64,000 nucleotides of DNA, taken from Mactra quadrangularis. Its lineage: Eukaryota; Mollusca; Bivalvia; Venerida; Mactridae. Positions 49,431 to 62,100 of this stretch are shown piece after piece. Within the stretch, counting starts at the first letter, position 1, and each line of letters opens with the position of its first letter. The translations under genes and the position numbers were made by a program. The stretch lies in NCBI GenBank assembly GCA_025267735.1, contig CM046307.1, positions 60,073,395 to 60,137,394 of the forward strand, read 5' to 3'. The notes under the pieces are model-generated. The model ran no database searches. It worked only from the letters and a program-made list of their open reading frames with translations, and was not told the DNA's origin.

Positions 49431-49754
49431 TCACAACAAACTTTTGAAGTCTCTTTTAGCATGAATAGTTTGTACAACATAGTCAGCTAACACCATATTC
49501 ACCATAACGAAACTAAATGCAAGAATTGTTAATGATGTCATCATATTCCATGGTGGGGATGTTGAATGAGCCAAACAGAGTAGAAATAACAGGCAACTTA
49601 AAACAATCAATGAGAAGAATATATAATTAAAGAACAGAAGTATAAAGCTCTCTCTGTTCAGGACCAGTGTTGTCCAGTCAGCCCTCATTAGGACTGTTGA
49701 TTTCAGATGTCTACAGTGGTAGAAAATCCCTTCAGTCACATAAAATATTGCCAT
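49431..49754 (-). CDS. Small two-helix membrane protein, ninjurin-like
   Basis: The stop TGA is at 49431. If translation starts at ATG 49754 the product is 107 residues. Alternatively an internal acceptor CCACTGTAG ending at 49711 makes 49710-49431 a 3'-terminal exon of a longer protein. An acceptor TACATTTTCAG ends at 49823, and in-frame stops lie just upstream of 49784, so the frame cannot extend further unspliced. Two strongly hydrophobic segments are visible (SFILLFFNYIFFSLIVLSCL region and LTILAFSFVMVNMVLADYVV). Their spacing, a preceding LM-x-A-x-x-x-x-L motif, and a VN in the second helix followed by a Q resemble ninjurins, plasma-membrane proteins that mediate adhesion or membrane rupture. 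The similarity is weak and recalled by eye; a different small membrane family is possible. It lies upstream of C9orf72 on the same strand. Confidence 0.5.
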   Translation of the reverse strand: MAIFYVTEGIFYHCRHLKSTVLMRADWTTLVLNRESFILLFFNYIFFSLIVLSCLLFLLCLAHSTSPPWNMMTSLTILAFSFVMVNMVLADYVVQTIHAKRDFKSLL

Positions 49755-49822
49755 CCATTCAGAGAGGTGTTGGTTCCAGACCAAAACAACAAATCACTAG
49801 AATCTCATTTCCAGGAGTTCAC

Positions 49823-51043
49823 CTGAAAATGTATAATTTAAAATGAGTTTTACTTAATAATGGTGATGTAAATATTCATGCCATGGTTATGGAACTTGGT
49901 AATTGATCTTCATTTGCAACCCTAAAGAAATACCTTAACTTTTCAATGATCTTCTCAGTAGAAGTAGTTGCAAAATTAACAGCTGCATCATGAACCATAT
50001 AAACTTAAAGTTTAGAACTAAGGGTAAAAGGGAGATAATTAAGTCAAAATATATTCAAGAGTTAAGTAACTTAGTAATAGTCCACCAATGTAGGCCCTGT
50101 TGACATGCACAACGTTTCAAGAGAACTCTTTCTAGGGTACAAAGATTAAAAATGTTGCACAAAAGAGTAAGATAGATCTAGCCCCACTATTCTCTGAATT
50201 ACCAACATAGAAAGTTGTAATTACTATTTAAAACATCAGCTGTATGTTGATCCTTGTCCCCTAGTGCAAGCAAGGGGTTTCTTTAGATGATTTGCAGAGT
50301 TAGACTCAACTACTCAATAATATATCCTAGTCTCATCACATACCTTTCCCCCTATGAGAGAATCAGAGATTTATTTGATAAAATATTTTCTAAAATAAAA
50401 CAATTTTGACTGCAGTTGACATTTCTACACTTTAAGCCAAGTTTACAGACATTACAACAGTTTTACTAGCAATGATGCATTTACATTACATGTTGTAATA
50501 CTTTTTCAGAAGGCAGTGGCTAGAGTTACTCTATTTTAGGGACAATGACTTTTCCTTTTTGTAGATATGTTTAGACAGCAAGACTGCAAGCAATATTCAA
50601 TCTCAGAATACAATAATAGCAGACGCAGTATCTTCATTGCACTTAAACCACTAGCTTGAAGCCTGGGACTTATGAAAATGATTCAAATAAATCAATTTCT
50701 TATTTCCTATAGTTGGTAATTAGTTGATAATCTGCCTTTTACTTCAGAAAATGGTAGGTGATGACTGCAGTCTGCATCACAGAAACATATATACAGATAT
50801 TTGAGCATTTACAGAACCAATCCTAGTTATGGATCAATGGGGAATGAATATGCTACTTATTTTCTATTAAACAACGTCAGTATACGTCGAACTGAAGGCT
50901 TTAAGCGTGGTCTTTATCCGAAAAAAAATGTCCGAAATTAGTTACACTTTAACATATCGTGTTTTGGAAGTTTTAAAAGATGTAGGTACAGATCAAATAC
51001 AAATATAATATCAATAATAAATTGACAGTTCATACATTCCTAC
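49823..51043 (-). other. Probable intron between a 5' exon and the ninjurin-like exon
   Basis: Bounded by a donor-like CACGAG|GTAGGA (exon side ends at 51044) and the acceptor TACATTTTCAG (exon begins at 49822). No coding exon is recognised inside; sequence is plain AT-rich. One GGGAGATAA motif lies near 50030. Confidence 0.4.
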
Positions 51044-51486
51044 CTCGTGCAATGACAGCAACAAATGAGGCATGCATCAATAAAGGGTTCTGCCTCGTAA
51101 AAAGATCAATTTAGTTTTATCACACACAGGACATGTGTACGCGGTTAATAATTGGTGTGAGCTAGACGGTATGACTGAACAGCTAGAAGTCGCCTGCTGC
51201 TGCAGCCCATTTAAATAACTCAATGATCCCAAATTTATAAACATTTTAAAATATAAAAAAATCCTTATATATTCATTTAACAAAGAAAGTTTTCATATAT
51301 TTTATCATCAAAGCTATGTCTCTGATGTAACAGGACGTTGTTTGTCAGAGATGACAGCGCTCGGAGAAAAGTTAGACCGTACCGCTTTATATCACATGAT
51401 GAAGTGATGAAGTTTTAGTCTGTTGATATTATGAAAATATAAGTAACTTCCACGAAAATTAGCTTCATTTCGAAGGGATAGAATAG
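51044..51486. promoter_or_regulatory. Probable divergent promoter and 5' exons for the - and + genes
   Basis: The - strand has a donor-like GAG|GTAGGA at 51044; the + strand has a strong donor GAATA|GTAAGTATA with exon end at 51485. Between them the sequence is less AT-rich than the flanks and contains the only CpG-bearing stretch nearby (about 51120-51390). The + donor could join to the acceptor before the mucolipin start (53139); the - donor could join to the ninjurin-like exon (49822) or to C9orf72 (49339). Transcription start sites are not visible from sequence alone. Confidence 0.45.
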
Positions 51487-52150
51487 TAAGTATAACATAT
51501 ATGTGTTTATTACATTCATAATTTGACATAAAATGCCAATAATCTATGAAAAAGTGTCAGAATCCGTCATCCCCGTCTCCGTTTGTTTATACAACTTATA
51601 TTATTTCGGACAAGGTACATTTTGGCTATGGAAGGTGTTATCATTTTTTCTGACTGATTTTTGTGAATTTATTTATATAGCTTTTGTATTAAAATTGTTT
51701 GCATATCATAAAATAGTAGTGTTTTTATAATAAGGAATGTGCTGAGAGAATTGATGGCCTTTTGATTGTGATTTTAAAATAAAATACAAATGTTAAAGCC
51801 ACTAATCTATCCAGGCACTAAACGAAGACAAAATCTTTATCATCAATCTAAAAACAAGTAAAACTATCAAAAAGACAATTGAATATAACTGCCTTTGGAT
51901 GATAATTACTACATAATTTTCATGATTCAAAATAATAAAAGGAAACATTAATGTTGTCACCCTGTAAGAAGTCCTTGGTGACATGAGCAACGTGAGGTAT
52001 GTTTAAACTATGCTGATAGGCACAGTCATGACATTGCCAGAATACAGAGACACAGAGCATAAAAGCTGGTCTATATATGTGATGTGTCCATGAGATAACC
52101 TTAGCCAACAACGAGTTGTGGCTTAAACTCGTTTTGAAACATTGATAAAT

Positions 52151-52288
52151 ATGAGGGCGTTACATAAGCCGAAACGCAAATCCTCACTCTACATTCTCCC
52201 AACACCACAGCTGCGATGCTACGAGCGGAGAGATCTAGACGTTGATGATGGTGGCATAACTTTAGAACCATTTACACCAAACAAGTAG
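52151..52288 (+). other. Unrecognised 45-codon open frame in the mucolipin 5' intron
   Basis: ATG at 52151, stop TAG at 52286. The peptide starts MRALHKPKRKSSLYILPTPQ and continues with acidic residues. Composition is less AT-rich than the neighbourhood (about 52150-52260), unlike intron. I recognise no family. It may be an alternative exon, an old insertion or chance. Confidence 0.2.
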
Positions 52289-53144
52289 ATTTCCCATTGT
52301 TTGTCGACTTATTTGGCATACATGATTACCCTTTCACCACACATGACGTAGATACTGCCATGACATTCTATTACGCAAATGACGATGGCGTATATATAAA
52401 TTATCTAATTGACTTACCAACATTACATTTGTTCTACCTAAACATGGCCTATCAGCAAACGTTTCTGTATACTGTAAGACTTAATTGGTTCGTTTCTTTT
52501 TCCCGTCAGTATATGTTCATGTATAAAACTATTTACACGAGTTCATGAGTTTTAATTGGCTTTCGCATGAAATTCACTGTACAAAAGGTGTATTTGTCAA
52601 AGCAGAAAATTTGCCACAATGGGATGTTCCGATCTTATTTGTTGAGTTCCGTGATTTTCCGTAAAGTCATTACTTTGGGTTTTATCGCTAATTTCAAATA
52701 CTTAAGATTTTGTGCCTTGAATGCGTTTTCTATACTCATTTAATGTTTGCATGAGTTTAAAGCAAAAGCATGATACTTGACAATTATCAGTGTTCTATTT
52801 AGTAATGAGGCTTTAAGTCACAAAATCTAGGGCATTATGATTAACTACTTTGTTTTAGAAATTTTTCAAAAATTTTTTGCTACACACTTTCTTTAATGTA
52901 ACTTTATGTGTTTATCTTTCTATGTTATAGATATCATTAGATATTAAATTAATGTTAAGAAGGGTATAGAATTTGAAATATATATATCTTCCTTGTTTTA
53001 AGGAATTCCCCTTTTAATAAAACACATTTATGCATTGACAGATGTTAGAGTCAGAAAATGTTTAATGTTGTGTTGGATGTAACTTTGCATGGTTTTTAGG
53101 GAAGCTTCTTTTTTATAATGTTTGAGATTAATATTTCAGGAGAC

Positions 53145-56100
53145 ATGAGGTCTATGGAATCAATGGCCGCGAATGATGAGACATTAGGACAGGAAAATAC
53201 TGAAAATTCTAGTTACCAGAACTCCCATGGTAACCCAACAGAGAACAACACTGAAGATGATACAGTAACAGATGAAACCATGAGTCATTCTTACTCTCAT
53301 TCACATCATTTATCTAGAATAGCCAACAGAGTTCATACAGGAACTTCTCGGCCTAGACCAGGTATACAGAGGGAGCGATCATTGTACACACCATATATGG
53401 AAGACCAGTTATTACGAAAATTGAAATTCTTTTTCATGGGTCCACATGATAAAATTAAAGCAAGAGGAAAATGCCCATGGAAATTACTTATTCAGATTGT
53501 TAAAGTTGTTCTCATCACTATACAGGTAACAGTTTTGTTGCTTTTTGTTTTGTACTTTCACTAGCTTTTTGGAAAACCAATCTTTTATCATACATTTTAC
53601 ATTGCTTAAAATTGTTGTATATAAATTATATTTAAGAAGTTCAATGTTAGAGTAATAGTTCATACTGATGTCAGATACCATAAACTAATGCTGAACAAAC
53701 ATTGTACAACTTGTCATCTGATTCACACATTGACCTTTGATATAGTAAAATAGCTAGGATGATTTAAATGCCTGGCCAACAAACTAGGGTCACCAGAGTT
53801 ATGGCCTTGCTTAGTGTCTTAGAATCATTGTAATAAGCATTTTGTGATGTTTAGACCTCCTTACACTTAAAAAGTGTAAGCAACTATCCTAACTTTATTC
53901 ATTAAATATTTATAAAATTTCACATCAACTTTTTATCATTTCCTACATAAGTGATGTGTTTTTATTTATTTTTCCTAGTCAGGTATTGGTCTATCAATTT
54001 TTAAGATCTCTGTCTTTGTACATTTGTGATTAACTTTACTATGTTACATGCAACGCTTTATTAAATACTTTCAGTTTTCTGTGATATAATATCTTAGGAT
54101 TACTGTGAACATGATTTTATTGTAAACATTAATTTTGCCTCTCGGTGTCATACTACCACATGAGGGTCCACAATGGAAACAAGAGTTCACTCTTTTTTGT
54201 GCTAACCCTGGTGCTGGTATTTTATGACATGGTTTAATATATATATGTATGTATATGTAACTTTTAATATTTATTTATTTATCACTATAGTATCATACTT
54301 TATTGTTAAATTACATAATTATTATGTAATGTTGTATTTTGCCAATACCTAAATAAATCAATCTAAGTAAATCTATCTATCTATTTATTACCTTTTATGT
54401 TTTCAGCTTATACAATTTGGTTACAGTAGATCCAGTTTTGTAGAGTTTGCTGAGAAGAGTACATTAGCTATGGAACATATGTATCTTAAAGACTGGGACA
54501 AGAGTTATGAAACAATGCCTTATCCACCAGCCACAGGGAGATATGCAATATATGAAATACACGAGATTATAGATCATATAAACTTTGCTACATGTGAGGT
54601 GAGTGATTGGTGTAAAACTTAAAACTTACATACATTGTACATAGTCTCTAGAAAGTGATTGAATCATAGGCTGGAGCTAGTCTTGATATATATTGAGTCA
54701 ACGCAATTTAGGTTATTTTACGGATTCCAGTGCACTTAACCTAGCTTTCCTGGACCCTTGTCTATAACCAGTACTCACCTATCCTTCCACAAGGCCAAAA
54801 ACTTCTCCATTTAATTTTCAAATTTTCATGGAAGGGTATAACTGGCCCTTAGAGTAAGAATTCTTTCTTATTAACCAAACTTACATCATGTGGCAGAGTC
54901 GGGTAGTTTCAGTCACTAGCTAAGGTTTTTTAATTGCATTAAGCATTCAAATTAAACAGAGGTTATTAATACTTAGACCACATCTAGTAGTTAAGTGTGT
55001 TGTATAGAAAGAAAGTAAAATTTAAAAAACCTCGCTATTTCAGTATGACAAAACAGAAGACGATGCTATAGGATCATTGAAGTTTTATCGTAAAAATGGT
55101 ACTGTTGAACCATTAAAGATGTGTGTAAAACAATACAAGTATAGTTATATCAATGATACAGATAATACTTATATGATAGACTCACACATACATTACAGTA
55201 AGTATTGTAACATCTAACTTGTGCAAACTTTTTCTTAGTATTGTGACGTCTGTCTTCTGCTAACATTTGCCAAATTTTCAGCAGATCAGCTGATTTCAGC
55301 ATAATTTAGCCCCCCAGTCCTATGATCAACAGCGGCTATATTTTTTTGTCATGAAATGTTATCAATTTGGCAATTATTGTAGTAAAGCTTTGAAATGTGA
55401 ATGTATGTATTAGGGCTCTACAACCGTATACAATACATATCGAATTCGGGTATTGTAGGTTCGATAGATAAATCGGATCGAACGTTTCCGTATCAAACAA
55501 AATATCAATCAATGAAGGTCATACAATTAAAATCCATGGCCTGCAAATCAGTTGATATTTTTTATCGCTAAATCAGCATTCTACTGCTTTCAGTTCGGTA
55601 TGGACTAACCTTTGGACCAACAATCTCATAATATGACATTCTGTTATGCAAATGTCTTATGTCGTCATTTGTTCTTTTCAATCAAATGGAAGTAACTGTT
55701 GCGGTTAGAATGTCCTTTATTGGTACATTCATTTTCAATTAGTTCGGAAACCAACACCCAGTATTTAGAATACAGAGCAATCCTGGGAACCAGTAGTCAT
55801 TCAGATTTGCTTGGGGAGATAGCAATGTAAGGAGAACTTGATTGTACAGAAGCGATATGTCATGTAAATAGCTGTAGTTCTTAAATAGTATGTTTTCCCG
55901 TTTTCCAAATCCAGACCCAGTCTCACTGGATGCAATGATATTTCTTGAAAAAATTCAAACATTGAACAGTTTAACATTGTAAGCATTGATAAGACCAGTC
56001 TTCGAAATTAACAGTTGCCAGGGACAACCATTTTTAATGCTGGGAAACCAATTACCCACAGAACGGTTGCCGGTCGAAACTCGTATCGATCATTCTGACC

Positions 56101-59100
56101 AATACAGAGCCCTAGTATGTAGGACTATCTGAGAAAGTATTAGGTAAATTGGTTGAGTATGAGTAGAAACAGACAAAATTGCCCAGTTTATCTGAAGAGG
56201 TGTTCCCTTTAAGCTAATTTCAAAAGTCCATGTTGGCGTCCCTATTTATCATACTGTAGCTGGTAATCCCATTCTGTTGTCAGGGGCAGGTTATGTAGGC
56301 TAACATTTACGAGTCATTTAAACAGATAGTCTAAGTTTTGTTTACCAGAACAAGCAATTATTTTACAAGCCCAAAGATTTTTTTAATTTAAATCTAGTAT
56401 AAAAATTAGAGGAAACTAGTCAATAAATGCAAGCTTAAAGGAAACATGTTGCATATTTATCAGCTTGCATACCCAAATCTATTGAGTACTAAACCAAAAA
56501 ACAAGTGCTATCATTATTTAACTGGCTCATCGAAGTCAGACTATTTACTTTGAACATCATACCTATCTATAGGTATTAGGGGGTAATTTTGGGCCAGGCT
56601 TGCCAGACTGACTAAGTATTCTATCTTAACAATGAGTGAAGTTTCATGTCTGACATTTTAATCAGTGTTACAAATTTGTACTAAACTAAATTTTACATGG
56701 GAAGGAATTATGGTTCTTTGTTTGCAGGAAATGACCTTTCATTCAGTGAAAATTAAATTGTTCAAATTTAAGTTGAATATCTCTGCTACCTAATTTGAAA
56801 ATTAAGAAAGGATTGAAAATAGACTTTGATTGATTATGTAAGATAAAATCCAGTCACTGTGATAACTTAACAAGGAAGTAAAAGTTTGATGTAGATTATG
56901 ATTTAATGTAGAAACATTAACTTTCCAAAGTAAATAACTACATTGTAATTTTGTACTTTATTTGTTTAAACACTTATTATTTTCCTGTTTTAATCATAAA
57001 CACATTATACTTAAGGAAATTATTGTTGAAAATTTGATAGTGCTCATTACTACAGATTATATAATGATGTTTTAACTACTATTTCTGTTTCATTTGTACA
57101 TGTATATAATAAAAATGAACTTTCACAAGATTAATAGATTTATAATATCAGGAAGTTTAATGCTTATTGTGTTTCATTTGTCATGTAGATTAGATCCCAG
57201 TGTAAATGAATTTTATTTGTTTGTGAGACTTACCACTTTTTTAATGATGTGGCAAAACAATGAAACATTGGCCGACAGAAAATTAGACATGTATAGAATG
57301 ACTGAATATGTTTGTTTAGAAAAGTCTGAGTATACAGTTTGTATTAAATTGTTTTTGTCTCAATCATGACCTTGTGAAATTATTCATATTATTTTATGAA
57401 GAACTATTTTATTAGTACCGTCATACTCATACTCGATGGTCTTAATAATAATAATAATAATAAAGACTTTATTTAATGAGGCTACACATTTGGATAAATC
57501 CAATCTTCCATGTGGACCTCTTATAAAACATCTACAAGTTATTTACAATATTTACATAGTGAAAAACATATAATAAATTAACAAATTGAAAGATAAGTAA
57601 AGTAGAACAAGCCTGAAATAAAAGAGTGAGTATTAACAGTGGACGAAGACCATTTTTCATTTAGTGAGATTTCCATTTAAGGTATTGATTTTTGAATGAT
57701 GTTAAACTTTTTGCGAGTCGAATGTTAAGAGGAATTTCATTCCATATAACTGATCCTGAATATGTTAAGGATTTTCTGAAGAATTCAAGTTTAGGTTTTG
57801 GGACTTGCAATTGTTTATTAGAATTTGACCTTAATTTAGAGTTGTTGCAAAAAACAAATTTACTATTTAAGTAACCAGGAGCATTGTTGTTTAAGGATTT
57901 GTTGACAAGAATTGCTTTTTTGTAGTCAACACGGTCTGCAAATTTCATCCAATTTAGTCGTTTAAAAGGGAATAGTCTTAATAAAGTACACTTTTACTTC
58001 TCAAATTAAGCATTTAATCATTAACATGATTTTATAGTAGTCAAGATGGTATTTACAGCAGAATTTTACTATACGTGTACATGTTATGATCATGTATTTT
58101 ACAATGTAACTAAAGGTAAAAAGATACACATCATGGGTTTAGCCAAAAAGGTCGTTACTCACTCTTTTCTTATATTGAGTTACAACTGTTTTGTGCCAAA
58201 CCCGGGACATGTATGTACCTTAGTTGTTAATCGTTGTTATATTAATTGTTTGTTGTTATATTATCAGGTTGTTATAAACTAGACAAATGGAATTCATCAC
58301 TACCTGGTTGTGATGCATATAATGTGACAGAATATTTTAAACATAAACATAATATTACCATGGATATACTATTCTTTGACAGGTAATGATAAATAATTCT
58401 GTATAAATAAGCAAAGCTTCACCTAGTTTTTCATGGGGTTTTCCTATACAATGGCTGAAGGCAAGCCAGCACTCTAAATAACATTGTTTCACTATATAGT
58501 AAACCATATTTGTGCATGGCAAAAGCCTTGGTTGTACATTCAGCGCAATTCTAGCGTTTTTTTGCAGTACACTTAATCTAATTCACTTCACTGTCCCAAT
58601 GTCAGTTATTGCATATTGCTTCTAAATTTAAATCTAGCGCCTCTTAAAAAAAGCTCTGAAGTACATGACATATGGGACAGTTGCTAGTTAAGAAAGCTGC
58701 TACCATTACCCAGTGGTTGGTTAAAAGTATCAGAGTTTGTATTCTACCTTGCAATATAAACTGACTGCCATAAATGACTAAACTAGCTAAGATACATTGG
58801 TTAAGTAAGGATACCATCTCTACATTGGTTTCATACCAGTTCAAAGTCATTAATCTGTTCCTTGAGCCAGAAATTTTCTCTGAAATGGGAAACCAGGAAA
58901 TGGACTCACAAAGTGGCAGATTGGTTACAGCATTGGACAAGTAATTATTGGATAGTCAGCACCTCATTGTTCAAAATCAAAACCTACCTTGTTGTTTCCT
59001 TGAGCAAGAAACTTTCATACCAACATAGCAGATTGAGAGGATTAATCTAAGTAGAAAGACCTTGTGTCACAATATAGCTGAAATAAAATAGTATAAACTG

Positions 59101-62100
59101 GTGATAAGTCTTAAATGCTAGAACTTGTTTCGCTATCAAGCTAATACATTTTAGTGAGTTTCTTGATTGGCATGTTTTAAAATTTACAGATTATTGATGG
59201 TTGAATTAAAGTTTAAACTGAAATCATTTCGTCTTGAAATGAAACAAAGAACTTTTCCTCCACAATTATTTGAAGCAGATGTCACAGTAAGTTATATCAG
59301 TGTTTATGAATAAAAGTTTTCTGTATTTTTTTTTTTGAATATCAGCATTCTTAAGAACCATGCAAGTGATTCTTTTAAAATGTGTCATTTAAAATATTGT
59401 CAATTTAGGTTTTTCAAAATCTTCTCTGATGAACTTCAAATTAGTTTTAATGTTTGTCTGTATGCATGTATTTGAATTTTCTTGACCTAGCAATATCATT
59501 CATCTTAGTACCAGAGAACCAGTAAAATGAACCGATGTGGTTATGAATGATAAATTGCTTACGATGAATAACGCCATTGCCGAACACAATTTTCCCTGAA
59601 TTAAATTGTAACGAATCCCGGAACATCGGAATTATTTAAGAAATTTTTTTCCTACAATTTTGTTTTTTATTTTGATTGAGGACTCTAAAACCTACGCGCA
59701 CGCGAATGCTTAACAAAATTTTGATATGGCATGGCCTTATGTTTATATGTATTACATAGATTCAGTTAGATGATATGAACAAAGATGGACAAATGTTAGT
59801 TAAACTTGTAGTGGATTTACAAGAGAATGAACTAAATGGAGAGTCTACCAATGAAGGTATACATTTATATTGTGTATAATTTTTGTTAAACATAAAGCTG
59901 AGAAGATTTAATTTTAAATCCTTAGTCTATTGAGAGGGTCACTGATTGATTTCACTTGTCATTTCCAATTCTTACTTTTGAAATGAATCAAATTGAAAAA
60001 AAATCAAATAAAAAATTGCTCTGAAAATGCTTCCCAGTAAATTGTTAGAACCAGAAATTTAAGGTGTATTATTATTTAGAACGTCGGTAAACACTGAACC
60101 ATATTGATTGTGACTTTAAGTGTGGAAACAATTAGAAATACTTGGATATAAAACCAAGAAATTTTTACTTAGAATGTTCACAGTACAGTGGAATCCCTCT
60201 AAACTGGATTTTTTCTCGTTCCTGAGCAAGTCTAGTTGAGAGGGCATTAGAGGGGTTTTACTGTATAAACATGTATTATGAATAAATAAGTTTACTTTAT
60301 ATTTTATAATAACTACATTGACCTGAAAAGTTTATGGTTTTAATTCCTTACCATATTGCCATGTTGAACCAAACATAGTGAATATGGCTCTAGTATAGAG
60401 ATGCTTGGTGTTCAGCATTAAAAAATGTACTGCAAGGAGGAGAAAGTGAAGCAGTCAAGTTATAGTATCGTTTAGTGGATACCATGTTTGTCCCTCAATA
60501 GTTTTGAAGGAAGTGTTGATTTGTTAGTAATACATTTCCCATTTTGATTTAAGTTTAAAATCTAATAATCTTTTTTGTTTTTGAGTTGAACGCTGTAGCA
60601 ATGCATTGAATAGGTCATATAACAGCGGACAGTCAACCTACACACTGTTCCTGGAATGACTTAATCTTTAGATTTAGCTGTTAACCAGTTACTAGGTGCA
60701 AACTTCTGTCAGTGAATGTAAACTAATAAACTTTTTATGTTTACAGCTGAACAAGATAAACAGAATGCATTGTTTGTATTATTAGATAGTGTGGTGCTTG
60801 CATTAACTGTACTGTCCACAATACTCTGTGCTAGATCTGTGTTCAGAGCTCAACTACTTAGAAGGGTAATAATGTGATATCTCTTATCAATTCTTTTTCA
60901 TAATAACATAATAGGGCTATTCCAAGGTGCTCTTATTGAATTTCTATTGGACTGAAAGAGATGAGTCTTGTCCTAATTAAGCCTCAGCAGTAGTGGTGGG
61001 CAATCGCCGAGAGGCGACTGAAGTTAAGAGGTATCTTTTGATTAGAAGGAGCTACCGTTGAGGCGACTGAAGTTAAGAGGTATCTTTTGATTAGAAGGAG
61101 CTACCGTTGAGGCGACTGAAGTTAGGAGGTGTCTATTGATTAGAGATAGCTATCGTTGAGGTGACTGAAGTTAGGAGGTGTCTATTGATTAGAGATAGCT
61201 ATTGTTGAGGTGACTGAAGTTAGGAGGTGTCTATTGATTAGAGATAGCTATCGTTGAGGTGACTGAAGTTAGGAGGTGTCTATTGATTAGAGGTAGCTAT
61301 CGTTGAGGTGACTGAAGTTAGGAGGTGTCTATTGATTAGAGGTAGCTATCGTTGGGTGTTGTTTGTTGCTAAGAGGTGAATGTTGTTACAAAATTTCTGT
61401 TAATATCAGATGGCTGTTATTAGATTCAAGATGACTGTTAATATCAGATGGCTGTTATTAGATTGTTATTGGGAGTATAAAAGGAGATATCCAGAAATTA
61501 TAGTTATTGTATGTATTTCAGAGAACTAATCAATACTTCAAGGACAGTAAAGGAAAGTCACTTAAGGTATCAGATCAATGTGAGTTCCTTAATCTATGGT
61601 ATGTTACAATTATCATAAATGATGTATTAACTATATGTGGTACTGGATACAAGATACAACTTGAAACTAGGGTATGTATAGTGTTTATTGATTTAGATTT
61701 AATGCCTTCTATAAATATTTTATTTCAATAGTTTTAGACAGCTTACTCTATTTGTTAAAGGAGGTTGCCCAGTTGGACAACCAGCTATGTATTTTACTTG
61801 TTGAACCAATTGTTCACTGTTAGTAACAATAGGCCATCAGGTCAATCTGACGGCCTTCAATATCAAGCCATGTGGCTCACCTTGTTATCAACTGTCCTTG
61901 ACTCTTAACCTGTACTCGCAAACTCTTTCACTAGGAGCCGACAGAAAGTATTTTACTTTCATTAATTATTGCTTTAAAAGTTTTAATTATGTTTATGAGT
62001 TATCCTTCTGGTCAAATTTTTCAATAAAATCAAGAACTTTGTTCTTCATTACATTTACATGTAATTAAATGTACCATTCCTTACAGTTTGAATGAGGGTA

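Noticed and set aside
57094..57369. 91-codon open frame in the mucolipin intron
   Set aside because: Low-complexity, AT-rich, no family resemblance; the mucolipin exons on both sides join in phase without it.
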